DNA of 64,000 nucleotides, taken from positions 248,524-312,523 of the forward strand of contig MZZL01000381.1 of assembly GCA_002749535.1 (NCBI GenBank), written 5' to 3'. Shown piece by piece: positions 1 through 11,526 of this stretch; positions within the stretch are counted from its first letter, which is position 1; every line of letters starts with the position of its first letter. The stretch comes from Apophysomyces variabilis. Lineage: Eukaryota > Mucoromycota > Mucoromycetes > Mucorales > Mucoraceae. The notes under the pieces are model-generated. The model did no database searches. It had not been told where the DNA came from and saw only the letters and a list, made by a program, of their open reading frames with translations. A program made the position numbers and the translations under genes.

Positions 1-1714
1 ACCAGATATAGAAGGAATGATTTGTCCACCTTTTTATCATGATTGAAGCGTTAAATCTGATAATCTGAGACCAGGTAAGTAGGGTTGAATGATATGCGTG
101 CCTGGCTGGGTCAGAGAGTGTAGGTGTGCCCATTTTGCTGGATTTTCCATGTATCACACTCCCAGTCAGGTTCTGGTTTAGCATATTTAAACCAATCCTG
201 CCCAAGGATAAGATCGAACTTTGTGTTTAGTACATAGGCTTGCCATTGGTGTTGGACGCCTTTTGTTAATTGAAGCTCTGTGGCTACACACTTTGTAATT
301 GCTATTGTTTGTCCACCCGCTGTTTTTACCTTACGTTTTTGAACTATTTCTGATGGCAGTGCTTCTGCAAGCTAAGAGGCAATGTATGATGAGCTCGCCC
401 TAGTGTCCAAAAGTACTGTGGCTTTTATCCTATTGTAGTACATCATATACAATAGTAGGTCAGATAACCTGATATTTTTAAGCAAGTTTAAATAATCTTT
501 CTCAGCTTTTTAGTTAACTATAGCATAGTCGCACTGACTTGTTTCTGATTCATTTGTATCAAAGATATACTGGGATAATTCAATTTTATTATCAGGTACT
601 TCTTTTTCTTCAATTTGTTCAATACTAGCCTCAGAGGAGGATTTCTCATTGATCATACACAACCAACCTCCTGTCACAGCTGTATTAGCAGAAAACTCAA
701 ATGCTTGATTTCTTGTTCTTGATCTATCTTTCTAATAGTGGCCTTGATGTCAGCTTGTCATTTATAGCAATCACAATGCAAGTGCCCCTTCTTGCCACAC
801 CAATAGCATTCCATATCTGTGCACTGCCTTTTTGGTCTATTTCTTGGGAATCGCCAATCAATGGCGTTAAGATCCATAGAAGTCACATCATCTTGTCCAG
901 CATAGCTCATTGAAGGATGTATGTCTGTAGATTGATCATGTCAGATACCTCGTATACACTGTTATGCTGCTTCAAAATTCTCTGCGCAAGCATAAGCTTG
1001 TGTGAGATCTATAAACTTCTTAAGCAACACCTGTAGTCTTACCTTATATTGCAAACCCTCAATAAAATAGTTGATGGCATCTTCTTGGTCCATGTTTGGT
1101 AGGTCAAGCATGATATTACAGAAAGCAACTATGTATTCAGCGATGGTGTTTGTCTGCTTAAGTTGTTTGAGACGTTGACAGGCCAATTGCTCAGAATTGC
1201 TAGGTTCAAATTCTAAATGAAAAACTTTGCAAAAAGTGGCCCAAGTGTACAGGATCTCTTCCTCAGATTTTTTGACATGGTGCCACCAGGTTGCCACTGG
1301 ACTATGCAGCAATGTCATGGCGAATAGCACTAGTTGATAATCACTTATGTGGCTAGTGAACTCCTGGTACTTTTCCAACATGTGTAACTATCCTTCTACT
1401 GCTATGGCAGATCACGTGCCATGGAAAGTATCTGGTTTTGGTGCTTTGAGTGTTGCTGTGATTGGTTGTTCCAATTTTTCTGACTGTTTCTCCTGATAGA
1501 CATGTAGTTCTTCAGCTTGTTGCAAGATCAATAATTGTAGGCTTTTCAAAAGCATCTTTATTGTTTCTTCTTCTTCTCTGTCCATTTTTTCTTGATGTTC
1601 CTTGATAATATTCTTGCTTTGCTTTTCAGCCAGTTCTTCTAGCGCCTTAATTTGTCTTTCTGGGAGTTTGATTTGTTCTTCTTTTAGGATAGACAATAGT
1701 GGTTCCCAGGCCAT
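1..1714 (-). pseudogene. Ty3-type Gag-protease relic, element A1
   Basis: Minus-strand relic of a retrotransposon capsid and protease region that runs off the left edge of the window. From about 1714 to 767 one frame holds a charged coiled-coil N-terminus (1412-1714), a retrotransposon Gag domain (962-1381) and a CCHC zinc knuckle of the C-X2-C-X4-H-X4-C type (about 767-808). Stops at two tryptophan-like positions between 1382 and 1411 fit TGG changes. A retropepsin follows in another frame near 380-460, where the usual DTGA motif reads DTRA, and a downstream FDLILGQDWF segment lies near 190-250. Gag, knuckle, then protease is the normal order for Ty3/Metaviridae. No enzyme could be made from this copy. 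The rest of pol would lie left of base 1. Confidence 0.8.
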
Positions 1715-1802
1715 ATATTCCTCATAGTATTCTGATGGTAAGTATTTGAGTGTAAACTGTTAGACAATAAATCTTTTTTTTTCTTCCAGTGTGTATTATT
1801 TT

Positions 1803-1818
1803 GGCATTAGCTACCAAA
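1803..1818 (-). promoter_or_regulatory. primer-binding site of element A1
   Basis: Read on the minus strand, the bases just inside the A1 5' LTR are TTTGGTAGCTAATGCC. The TGGTAGC core is complementary to a tRNA 3' end GCTACCA, as in tRNA-primed elements. The same place in element A2 (just left of 7279) reads ATTAATAGCTGAT, which is the same site with GG changed to AA. The pairing tRNA cannot be fixed from seven bases. Confidence 0.5.
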
Positions 1819-2112
1819 TGTTAGTTCTTTTTCTTCAGCAGGCCTAATCTGGATTTTCTTCCAATGATTGATCTCAGTCAAATCCACTAGAGATCCAAGG
1901 CAAAATGAATAACAGAGAATAGAATATAAATGAATGATGATTTTATTCACTGTCTAGTTTTACAATATTTATATTATTTTCTAATGTATTACAATTAATG
2001 CTACAGTCAATGTTCCAGTTGATCTTGTACAGATAAAGCTCTTCACTGCAGTCAATGCCTTTAGTAGATGAAGTCTCTGATCCAAAATAATTACTGCGGT
2101 TGCTATTGTTTT
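1819..2112 (-). repeat. 5' LTR of A1, proximal part
   Basis: This is the LTR of element A1 up to the point where A2 inserted. Its inner end is TG/CA-like at 1819 and abuts the primer-binding site. The outer part continues at 7593-7625 beyond A2. A TTTT on both sides of A2 (2109-2112 and 7593-7596) may be the target duplication. The two parts together give an LTR of about 327 bp. Little other coding content is visible. Confidence 0.5.
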
Positions 2113-2424
2113 TATCATACTTCTTTTTGGCTGATCTAATCAATGGCCATAGAAGTTTAGTTGAATAGTGTTAGATAGAACAAGGAAAATAAGAGAATAA
2201 AATAAATGATGATTTTATTGCTTTTTTAGTTCTAGGATATTTATACTAAGTGATTTTCTACAGTTTCCTTCATTTTGATCATTGGTGAGTCATGGAGAGT
2301 TATGGCCGAGTAACAATGGTCATCCATGACTCACAGTGAAAGCATTTGATGCACAGAGAGGAGTGGTAGTACTAATGTACACCAAAAATAGTAAAAAGGT
2401 GATACAAGGAAATATGCTATGACA
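2113..2424 (-). repeat. 3' LTR of A2
   Basis: 312 bp, matching 7279-7592 along its whole length. On the plus strand it starts TATCATACTTC (TG expected, so one G-to-A) and ends GCTATGACA. The polypurine tract lies at 2425-2435 directly inside it. Confidence 0.85.
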
Positions 2425-2434
2425 ATACCCCCTC

Positions 2435-3900
2435 TTAAGAATATTGCTCATCCTTGAGCATCAGGGAAATAGTGGTGAATAGATGAGGATTATTGTGCCA
2501 GTTTGTGCAACTAGTAGCTGGGTCATACCATGTAGCTGTGATAGGGTTGAAACCATTATTGGTGGGATGCAGGCGGTCAGTGTACACCCAAGAGTTGTAC
2601 AGTTTGCCCTCAATAGACTCAAGCTTGTAGATATCAGTGTCCAAGTTGTGATCAATGACCTTGAAAGGATCTTTCCAATTAAATTCTAACCTTAGCTTGC
2701 TTTTATGCCATATTAGAACATAATTACCAATGGAGAATTTTTAGGCTTTCATAGTCAAGTCCCAACATTCTTTGTCCCATTGAGCATTCTGAGCTGTGGT
2801 ATACGTCGCTGTTGTAGTGTGACTTCTTAGTACTTGTGTTCCATAAACAGGATGATCAGAATTAACATGTTTCTATTTACAGTGAACTTCTCTAATTTGG
2901 AACACCGACTGCACCTCTTCTCTAAATCAGAGATCTATCACTGAGGATGAAGACAAGGTGACACTGCTATACTGCAGTTATTACACTTAGCTAAATCATA
3001 CACCTATCACCGAGAAGAACGTTCACTAATTACAAATCCCGCATAAGAGCAAATAATTATAAATAGGCAGATAAGTTGAATGAAATAAACATATCCAACA
3101 ATCTCAAAGGATTCTATCCATCCCTTTTTCTATCTACATATAACATATGAGCAAGGCGTTCTGTAGCTTGTTCATGAGCAAGGCGAAGCTGGCAGAGTGG
3201 TGGCAAGCAGCTGTCATAAGCAGGTTGTGGGTCACTTAGGAGATCTTGACTAATAAGGAGATGGAGAATATCGCTAGGGAGAATAGGGTCTTGACCATAC
3301 ATGAGAAAGAAAGGGCTTAACCCTGTAGTACAGTGCTTGTGGACATGACATGCAAAAAGGGCGGGCTCCAGAAATTCAACCCAGTAATGTATAGCACTAT
3401 TCACATACTTGCAGAGCATAGGCTTGAGAATACCATTCATTCATTCACATTTACCATTGGCTCGTAGATGGAAGGCTGAAGTAAAAGTGTGATACAGTTT
3501 GACGTGACTGAGATAGTTTGCTAGCACTTTAGACATGAAGTTAGGGCCATAATCAGTAATGATCTCAGCAGGGCAACCAAAATGCATAAGGATTTCTTTG
3601 AAAATAAATGTGGCAACAGCAGCACTGGTCGCATCTGGCACAGCGCGTGCTATTATCCAGTTGATAGTGTAATCCACCATAACCAAGATCTATTAATTAT
3701 CATTAGCTGTTATGGGCAGCTCTCTGATAAAATCGAGATGCTATCATGTGAAAGCAGGGGGGATTTTGGGCAAATGCATCAGTGAGTAGTGGGTGTTGCA
3801 ATCTGGGTTAGCAGCTAGTTGACATTGTGAGCATTGACTGAGCTATTTTTAAATATCTGAGCGTATATTCAGCCACCACCAACGTTTCTTGACCTAATTG
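2435..3900 (-). pseudogene. A2 integrase region, decayed
   Basis: Minus-strand integrase relic. The 3441-3686 segment holds an integrase core with ITDYGPNF around the second catalytic Asp and HLRANGKCE around the catalytic Glu position. The 3114-3440 segment continues the core. The C-terminal domain is at about 2435-2790, with FSIGNYVLIW and later YKLESIEGK, typical of the end of Ty3 pol proteins. A family-D solo LTR at 2868-3147 splits the gene between the core and this C-terminal domain. Stops and frame changes show that it is dead. Confidence 0.78.
2868..3147 (+). repeat. solo LTR of family D inside A2 pol
   Basis: 280 bp, starting TGTTTCTATTTACAG and ending TATAACATA. It matches the reverse complement of the 280-bp 5' LTR of element D (33088-33367). 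The last bases CACA in D read CATA here. No convincing target duplication is visible. On the left it joins the pol coding sequence for SDHPVYGTQV. The same joint occurs at the outer edge of element D (33368-33440). Confidence 0.8.
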
Positions 3901-4199
3901 TATACAGATGTGTTTCCCGCATGGCCAAAACTAGTATGGAAATGACGAATGATTTCAGCACAATAAGCAAACATAGCATATCTTATTTCTAGCTCCTTGT
4001 CCCCAGCTTTGACCTTGTGGAAGATCATACTATTGTAAAGCACAAACTGATCCTTGTGTTTTTGTAGCAGATCTATATATGAGTCTGGCCACTGATTCTC
4101 TGGTTTAGCATAGAACCTAGGCTAATCAGATTCCTGAATGGCTAACATCACATAGAGGTACTTAGGCTCTATGTCTGGTTTTTGTGAGATATAGTTGGG

Positions 4200-5560
4200 A
4201 CTATCTCACCTTGAAAGTAGGTCTGGAATATGATTTTCTTTGCCTGGTTTGTATTGTATGTCCAGGTCAAATAATTCAAGTTTGGCCATCCAGCGTGTTA
4301 CGTGTGGTGTGGGTTTGAGCTGAATTCAGAAGTAGTATAATGGGTGATGATCTGTATATACTGTGTAGGGCTGACCTTCAATAAAGCATCTCCAAGACCA
4401 TAGTGCATGTAAGATTCTGAGCAGTTCTCATTCCTGAGCTAGATAGTTTCATTCTGCTATGGATAGCTTCTTCAACTCAAATGCCAATGGGTGTATTAAC
4501 CTATCCAATCCTTCTTAGAGTAACACCACGCCAACACCATAGTCTGAGGCATCTGTTTCAATAATGTAAGGTAATTCTGGATCAGGTGGTTGTAGCATAG
4601 GTGTATTGGCCATCCATGACTTGATTTCATCAAATGCTTTTTGACACTCATCTGACCATGTAATCACTCATTTCTTGACACTAGTCTCCTTGGTCAGGTC
4701 AGTGAGCAGTATGGCAATTATGGAGAAATCTCATATGAAACGTCAGTAATAAGATCCTAAACTAATGAACTGACAGACCTCCTGTACGTTGGTCAGTATG
4801 GGCCATTGCTTGATAGTGGTGACCTTGGACTTCACTGGTAGAATGCCTTCGCTTGTCACTTGAAACCTGATGAACTCCAGTTCTTGTTTATTGAACTCAC
4901 ATTTTTTTAGGTTTGCGTACAGCTGTGCCTGTTGAAGACAATCCAGAACCTGGCAGACATGTTGACGGTATTCGTCCTCTATGCAGCTGTATATGAGGAT
5001 GTCATTGAGATACACCAACACAAACTTGTTGAGATAATCTCCCAAGACTGAGTTCATGAGATGCTGGAACGTTGGTGGAGTATTTGTTAGACTGAATGGC
5101 AGGACAAGGAATTCAAATGATCTGTATCAAGTGTTGATAGTGGTTTTTGGCACATCCTCAGGATGGATCTTCACTTGGTGGTAACCACTCTTTAGGTTGA
5201 TGCTTGAAAAGTATTTTGCACTACTAAGTCATTCCAGACACTCATTGATATGGGGCAGTGGGTGCAAGTTGCGCTTTGTTACTTGATTGATCACCTGATA
5301 ATTGATGCAGAGTTATAGGGTCCCATCTTTCTTTCTGATAAACAACATGGGCGCTCTCTAAGGGGACATGCTTGGTCATATCAATCTGAGGTCCAAGAGC
5401 TCAGCAAGTTGTTTGCAAAGCTCATCCAATTTGAGTAGACTCATCTTGAATGGTTAACGATTGATAAGTGCTGCATCTTCAGTGTTGATCATATACTCCA
5501 CTCTATGGTCAGACAGTAAACCAGGCAATATATTCTTAAAGACGTCTTCATACTCCTTGA
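4200..5560 (-). pseudogene. A2 reverse transcriptase and RNase H, decayed
   Basis: The longest open stretch (4743-5057) contains the RT catalytic box as VYLNDILIYS, where functional enzymes have YxDD. The first catalytic Asp is Asn. Downstream on the minus strand (about 4200-4740) are RNase H-like sequences, and upstream (5060-5560) the RT fingers, all with stops. The order places it between protease and integrase. Confidence 0.78.
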
Positions 5561-5765
5561 CAATCAAATCAAATTTACCATCATATGTTCATGCCTTGTC
5601 ACCAGTGTAATAGAACAACAGCATCTCTTCCATATCCTTGGCTTGAGACAGTCTTTGTACTTGTTAGTATGAGATAAGGTAGGATAACTCCAGTATCTCA
5701 CATTGATACTTTGGTGTGAGCACATATGTTCAGCTATTGTCTTTGATTTTCTAAGAATCATATCT

Positions 5766-6116
5766 TCAATTTGGCTTCAGTTTTATTTCCTTGAACCAAT
5801 TGCATCCCAAGATGATGTCAAACTTGATATCAAATATGTAAGCTTTCCAGAGTTGTTGAAACCTATCTGCTATTATCAGGTTAAAGGATGCCAGAGACTT
5901 GATGCTTGTGAGATGACCTCCAGCTGTTTCCACTTCCTGACCTTTTACTGTCTGTAGCTCTAGATTTAAACATATTCGCAGTGCTATATAAGAAGCACTT
6001 GCACCCATATCCAATAATACTTTGACTAACTGGCCATTGCAAGTCATAATGTACAGAGGTAAATCAGTCTGTTTTATTAGATTTAACTGTATAATATGTT
6101 TTACATTCTGATTCAT
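5766..6116 (-). pseudogene. A2 aspartic protease domain
   Basis: A retropepsin-like segment of 116 codons with LLDMGASASYIA, where the usual catalytic triplet is DTGA, here DMGA. It ends in FDIILGCNWFK, the common C-terminal motif of Ty3 proteases. This is the best preserved part of A2. It is not an independent gene. Confidence 0.78.
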
Positions 6117-6329
6117 CTTGATCTCATTTTCTTGAAACTCCTTGGCCTCCTTGCTCAGGTTGATCAGATCACCTTCTAGTACTCACTTTATCTTGGTCGC
6201 ATTTAGGAAGTTTAGTAAATTCTGTGTGCGCAGAGGTGCTCTCTTCATATCTGCTGCACTTTGTCTTTTAAATGATTGTTTGATTGGTCTTGACGTCTTA
6301 GTCAGAAATGGAGATGATTAGGTAGTTTG

Positions 6330-7250
6330 GCTAAAGAGCATAACCATGCTAAATGGCTAAAACCACTGCAGTTGTAGCACCTTATCACCTCCTTCTGCCC
6401 TTGCTATCTTCTTGAGGCACTAAACCTTAGACCAGATTGGTTGTTTTGTTGATGGAACTGAGTGACATCCAAGTTTATAGGAGCAACTCCAGTGGTTCTC
6501 ATATATTGTGATACCTCTGATCTTAGAGCCTGACCAAGAAACACTGGATTGATGATTAGATGATGCATCATCCTAGTGCTTTCATATGCTAATGCCATGT
6601 GTTGAGCTTCTTCTGTAGTCTGTGGATACCAGGTTACTATATATGCATACACTTCATCTTGTAACTCTCTTGTAAATTGATTAAGAGCTTCCTTATTAGT
6701 CATTATTAGTATTTTCACCTATATGCTTCAGAATGCCACTACATAATTAGAGATGCTTCCTTCTTGTTAAAGTGCAGCTAGGCAATCATAAGCCACTTAT
6801 GTAGCATTCAATAGTCAGAATTCTTGTAAGATAGTCTTGCAAAAATTAGCCCAGTCCATGATTTCTGCTGAGTATTGTTCCCACTGTCACCACTAGAGTT
6901 CTGCTTCCTTATATAAGAGTATCACTGCATAGTTAATCTTTTCTAGGTCCTTGAGTCTTGCCATCTCAGTGTATCATTCTACTGATCTTAGCTAACCTTT
7001 GGCTGCATGAGCAGTTTATTCTCCTCAAAATATGTCAAGTTCATATATATGAACTTTGAGTGCAGGTTTTTTTCATTGTTCCAGGAGTTATGTAACTGCT
7101 AGCAGCAACTGGGCCATTTAGTCTTGCTAATTCAGTCCTTGTTATATAGGGTTTTCCATAGGTTTGTTCACTATGTTCATTGAAGGTTCTTGCAATAGGT
7201 CTTCCAAAGAGTTTTGTATATTTTAATATGTCTTAAATGATTCTAGTAAT
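6330..7250 (-). pseudogene. A2 Gag, decayed
   Basis: The 6404-6718 segment resembles a retrotransposon Gag domain. A CCHC zinc knuckle, read as CYNCSGFSHLAWLC, lies near 6338-6379 in another frame. The upstream part to about 7250 is rich in stops. The position directly inside the 5' LTR fits Gag. Confidence 0.7.
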
Positions 7251-7278
7251 AGATTAAACTTTTTTATCAGCTATTAAT

Positions 7279-7592
7279 TGTCATACTTCTTTTTGGCTAA
7301 TCTAATCAATGGCCATAGAAGTTTAGTTGAATAGCGTCAGATAAAACAAGGAAAATAAGAGAATAAAATGAATGATAATTTTATTGCTTTTTTAGTTCTA
7401 AGATATTTATACTAAGTAATTTTCTACAATTTCTTTCATTTTAATCATTGATAAGTCATGGAGAGTTATAGCCTTAAGTAATAATGGTCATCTATAACTC
7501 ACAGTGAAAGCATTTGACGCACAGAGAGGAGTGGTAGTACTAATGTACACCAAAAATAGTAAAAAGGTGATACAAGGAAATATGCTACGACA
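7279..7592 (-). repeat. 5' LTR of A2
   Basis: 314 bp. On the plus strand it begins TGTCATACTTC and ends GCTACGACA. It is repeated at 8482-8795 as part of the duplication. It shares its outer end TGTCGTAGC (minus strand) with the A1 LTR. Confidence 0.85.
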
Positions 7593-7625
7593 TTTTGATT
7601 GGTCAGTCAATCTTCAGCTACGACA
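7593..7625 (-). repeat. 5' LTR of A1, distal part
   Basis: The outer 33 bp of the A1 LTR, cut off from 1819-2112 by A2. It ends CTACGACA, as the A2 LTR does. Only 20 bp separate it from the 3' end of tRNA-Asp. Confidence 0.45.
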
Positions 7626-7645
7626 CAATAATAAAAATATATAAT

Positions 7646-7717
7646 CTCTCAGACGGGGAATTGAACCCCGGTCTCCCGCGTGACAGGCGGGGATACTAAC
7701 CACTATACTATCTGAGA
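7646..7717 (-). tRNA. tRNA-Asp (anticodon GTC)
   Basis: A 72-nt cloverleaf on the minus strand. The acceptor arms TCTCAGA and TCTGAGA pair. The anticodon arm is CCCGC CTGTCAC GCGGG with anticodon GTC. The T arm is CGGGG TTCAATT CCCCG. The discriminator base is G, as expected for Asp. There is no intron. It lies just outside the LTR of A1, consistent with the habit of Ty3 elements to land near Pol III genes. Confidence 0.95.
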
Positions 7718-8394
7718 CTGCTTCTTTGAACACAATGTGTAGTCAACTGGAGTGAAACTACCATATTGTAAAACACAAAGAACATCAAAAATGCTCAGCA
7801 AGAAAGAAGGATGTTAGTAGTGCAGATCTGGAGACAGTAGCATGTTTAGTTGTCGAGATATTTGATTTCAAAGTTTCATCAATCTTTTTTTTATTATTAA
7901 ATAATCTGTTTATAATAATTGATAAATTATTTTTTTTTTGATAGTTGATCTCTGTTCCCAGAAAATTTTTAGACAATAGGCAGTAAAAATAATAAAAACA
8001 ATCTTTTTAAATATTTATACTGTCTAGATACTTAGTCAGATATCTTATTAATTAGAGGATATATAAGCTCTGAGTAATTATAGTAGATTGATAATAATTA
8101 ATAATAAATGCTTGTTAAGATATTATTGTCTATTTGAGTTTAAATAAGAGAATTCAGGGATGATGACAAATTATTGTATTCCTGCTAAGATTATAATCAT
8201 TGTACTTATCTTGTCACACTAATTATAAGATAGAGAGACTATACTAGAAGTTTGTATAAGACTGCAATGATTGCTTTATTAGAGGAAATAACATAATAAG
8301 TAAATGTATATAATTATTATATAATAAAAATATGTCAAATACAACAATAGAAATGCATAGCTAAGTAACCAAAAATTATTTTTTTAATAGAGAA
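7718..8394. other. AT-rich stretch without a recognised gene
   Basis: AT-rich sequence with T and A runs and one 63-codon minus-strand ORF (7785-7976) that I do not recognise. The same sequence recurs at 8921-9597 through the duplication. It flanks the Helitron-1 terminus. Confidence 0.5.
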
Positions 8395-8848
8395 CTAGCT
8401 GTTTAACACTTTATACTTCTGAGAAGTAAAGCCTCCAAGTATAGAAATAGTGAAATTAAATATATATTAATATNTATTAATTGTCATACTTCTTTTTGGC
8501 TAATCTAATCAATGGCCATAGAAGTTTAGTTGAATAGCGTCAGATAAAACAAGGAAAATAAGAGAATAAAATGAATGATAATTTTATTGCTTTTTTAGTT
8601 CTAAGATATTTATACTAAGTAATTTTCTACAATTTCTTTCATTTTAATCATTGATAAGTCATGGAGAGTTATAGCCTTAAGTAATAATGGTCATCTATAA
8701 CTCACAGTGAAAGCATTTGACGCACAGAGAGGAGTGGTAGTACTAATGTACACCAAAAATAGTAAAAAGGTGATACAAGGAAATATGCTACGACATTTTG
8801 ATTGGTCAGTCAATCTTCAGCTACGACACAATAATAAAAATATATAAT

Positions 8849-8920
8849 CTCTCAGACGGGGAATTGAACCCCGGTCTCCCGCGTGACAGGCGGGGATACT
8901 AACCACTATACTATCTGAGA
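8849..8920 (-). tRNA. tRNA-Asp (GTC), second copy in the duplicated segment
   Basis: Identical to 7646-7717 and offset by 1203 bases. It probably represents the same genomic gene because the copies are joined at a single N. Confidence 0.9.
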
Positions 8921-9597
8921 CTGCTTCTTTGAACACAATGTGTAGTCAACTGGAGTGAAACTACCATATTGTAAAACACAAAGAACATCAAAAATGCTCA
9001 GCAAGAAAGAAGGATGTTAGTAGTGCAGATCTGGAGACAGTAGCATGTTTAGTTGTCGAGATATTTGATTTCAAAGTTTCATCAATCTTTTTTTTATTAT
9101 TAAATAATCTGTTTATAATAATTGATAAATTATTTTTTTTTTGATAGTTGATCTCTGTTCCCAGAAAATTTTTAGACAATAGGCAGTAAAAATAATAAAA
9201 ACAATCTTTTTAAATATTTATACTGTCTAGATACTTAGTCAGATATCTTATTAATTAGAGGATATATAAGCTCTGAGTAATTATAGTAGATTGATAATAA
9301 TTAATAATAAATGCTTGTTAAGATATTATTGTCTATTTGAGTTTAAATAAGAGAATTCAGGGATGATGACAAATTATTGTATTCCTGCTAAGATTATAAT
9401 CATTGTACTTATCTTGTCACACTAATTATAAGATAGAGAGACTATACTAGAAGTTTGTATAAGACTGCAATGATTGCTTTATTAGAGGAAATAACATAAT
9501 AAGTAAATGTATATAATTATTATATAATAAAAATATGTCAAATACAACAATAGAAATGCATAGCTAAGTAACCAAAAATTATTTTTTTAATAGAGAA

Positions 9598-9650
9598 CTA
9601 GCTGTTTAACACTTTATACTTCTGAGAAGTAAAGCCTCCAAGTATAGAAA
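9598..9650 (-). mobile_element. 3' terminus of Helitron-1
   Basis: On the minus strand the sequence runs through GGAGGCTTTACTTCT, a short hairpin (ACTTCT, one base, AGAAGT; 9618-9630), then AAAGTG and ends in CTAG at 9598-9601 followed by T. A hairpin about 15 bases before CTRR and then T is the Helitron signature. Helitron-2 has a similar terminus at 42822-42863. Another copy lies at 8395-8447 in the duplication. Confidence 0.65.
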
Positions 9651-9879
9651 TAGTGAAATTAAATATATATTAATATGTTATATAGTGTAATTAGAGATAA
9701 CTAAGAATAATATTTGTATAAAAAACCTATTTTATAATACTAGGAAAGCATTATAATATATAATAGTTTTGGTAATAGGTTGATAGATATCATTTTACTC
9801 ATATATAATTCTTAAGTTGGAGGCTTTAGTTACTCTTAACAGAGCAACATATAGCTAACTATAAAAAAAACAGATTGTA

Positions 9880-10560
9880 AAAGATATAAACTAATATAAT
9901 TAAGGGTTTGACCTTACACTTTGTTAATTGTCATAGTGAATGCAAGCTTCACTGGAAACTGTCTTCTTATTATACTAAAAGGCAAGTTAGTATCAGAAAT
10001 AATAAGCTTAATTTGAGATATAGAGACTTATGATCCCACATATCTGCCAGTAGCAATCTCAATATCAATAATATATAGATGTAGAGCTTGAATAATCAAG
10101 CAAGTGCCATTATAAAGGTTAGCCTTAGAATCTATATTGCATAAGAGTATGATTAGTATATTGATCTTAAAATTAAGGGTATATAGTAGAAAAGCTAAGA
10201 AAAATAGGTTTATTGCTTGAGGTTGGTGAACAGTAGATAGAAGTTACTTGCAAATGATAGTAAATTTAAAAAAGTCTATAGATACTTAATTCTGATGTTC
10301 ATGTTTAACAACAGTATCAGTGCTATTGTAAGTATGGCTTATTCTTAGGAATAAATTAGTAATAATATTATTAATTATGTCTATATAACAAATTTTTGGT
10401 ATGAGGATAGCACAATCAATAAGAAGTTAGATATTAATAGGAAGAATAGCATTGAATACTGGGTAGTATATAGTAGCAATAAGGTTATTAACATTTAATC
10501 TAGGTATGCACCACTGAGGGTTGAGGGGAATATAAACAGAATTTGAAACTATATAAATAA
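9880..10560 (-). pseudogene. Helitron-1 PIF1-like helicase C-terminal relic
   Basis: The minus strand in broken frames reads segments typical of the end of Helitron helicases. In order these are a segment like AILIPK (near 10400), DTVVKHE, NLYNGTCLI, IIDIEIATG, then DTNLPF and KLAFTMTINK near 9930-9990. The same motifs occur in better shape in Helitron-2 (for example KLAFYMTVNKAQRQT at 42460-42500). Many stops are present. It lies upstream of, and on the same strand as, the Helitron 3' terminus at 9598. Confidence 0.72.
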
Positions 10561-10821
10561 GTAAGAAAATGATAAGATTCATATAATAAAAGAGTATATA
10601 CCTGATAGGACATAGTCATTATCAACATTCAAACATCATAGGAAAAGAAAACGCCAAGAAACCTGAGGAATTGGAAATCTGAGAAAATCTGTTTATAAAC
10701 TTAAATCTTTCCTCAAGTTTCCTAGTTTCCTCAGATTTTCTAAAGTTTCTAGATATTTAGCTTTCTGTAATATGCTCATATATACTCATGTATTCTTATA
10801 TATCCTTATGTATCCTTATGT
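10561..10821. other. non-coding, with TTTCCT/AGGAAA motifs
   Basis: No gene is seen. It contains inverted stretches such as AAACCTGAGGAA and TTCCTCAAGTTTCC near 10650-10740. Similar motifs recur at about 24000-24350. It ends at the F solo LTR. Confidence 0.4.
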
Positions 10822-11065
10822 TGTTATGGCATAATTTTAGATAGGATCTTGACAGTGAAATAATAATTCGCTATTGTGTGTTTTTGAGAATAAGTGAGCA
10901 CCAGGTATGGGTTAAAGTCTAACACTAAGACTAAGAGATAACTTGAATTTATTTGAAAGAAATGGTTGGGCCAAAGGCTTGACAATATAAGTCAATTGAT
11001 CAGTTGATTAATAATAACCAAATATAGGATAACAGAGATAAGGTTCAGAGAATCAGAGTTTTTAA
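10822..11065 (+). repeat. solo LTR of family F, left part
   Basis: Starts TGTTATGGCATAATTTTAG and matches the reverse complement of the outer 240 or so bases of the intact F solo LTR at 39752-40588. It stops at TTTTTAA, where the CACTA element begins. The remainder resumes at 22226. The two parts total 843 bp against 837 for the intact copy. Confidence 0.85.
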
Positions 11066-11082
11066 CACTGCAGTTGAAGGGT

Positions 11083-11499
11083 TGTTGTATAGCTAGTATG
11101 TCGTTATACACCTTAATAGCAGGACTACAATACAGTTTCCCAATTTGGTATATGGATCATCATATTTTACATGCAATGTAGCTCTCTCCTTTACGCAGTA
11201 TAAAGACGATCAGACCATCTTACTACATGCATCATGTATCAAACTAAGTGTACAGTTTAATCTATGCAAGGTGGTTCTTTCCCTCTTTCTTTACATTTCT
11301 CTATCCTCATAGATCTACACTGCATCTATAGAGACAACACATAGAACAACACATTACACAACGTATACACTTACATTTAGAGACAACATATAAATAGTCG
11401 TGAAAACATAATGATAAAAAAAAAACAATCTTGACTCAGTCTCAAAGGATTCTATTGTCCGATTTTCTTTTATCTCATTTGTCTCTAACATATACCACA
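11083..11499 (+). repeat. 5' LTR of B
   Basis: 417 bp from TGTTGTATAGC to ATACCACA. It is followed at once by eight T residues (11500-11507) and no TGG-type primer site. Confidence 0.9.
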
Positions 11500-11526
11500 T
11501 TTTTTTTCCTTTGAATACCTTTTATT

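Larger units (their letters stand above)
2113..7592 (-). mobile_element. Ty3/gypsy retrotransposon A2, nested in the A1 LTR
   Basis: A decayed but structurally complete LTR retrotransposon on the minus strand. LTRs lie at 7279-7592 (5') and 2113-2424 (3'). The internal order is gag, protease, RT, RNase H, integrase, which is the Ty3/Metaviridae order. A polypurine tract AAGAGGGGGTA adjoins the 3' LTR. The coding region is full of stops and frameshifts and contains a solo LTR of family D at 2868-3147. The LTRs differ at roughly 20 positions, essentially all transitions. The element sits inside the LTR of A1, so A1 is older. Confidence 0.82.
7272..9676. repeat. 1202-bp head-to-tail duplication joined at one N
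   Basis: Bases 7272-8473 and 8475-9676 appear identical, with one N at 8474 between them. Each copy holds the A2 LTR, the tRNA-Asp gene, a short minus-strand ORF and an AT-rich Helitron tail. No differences were seen on reading, although the LTR inside differs from its A2 partner at about 20 sites. A scaffold join of overlapping contig ends explains this better than a true duplication. Confidence 0.85.

Noticed and set aside
7785..7976. 63-codon ORF repeated at 8988-9179
   Set aside because: It has no recognisable domain and an AT-rich, low-complexity composition. It appears twice only because of the duplicated segment.
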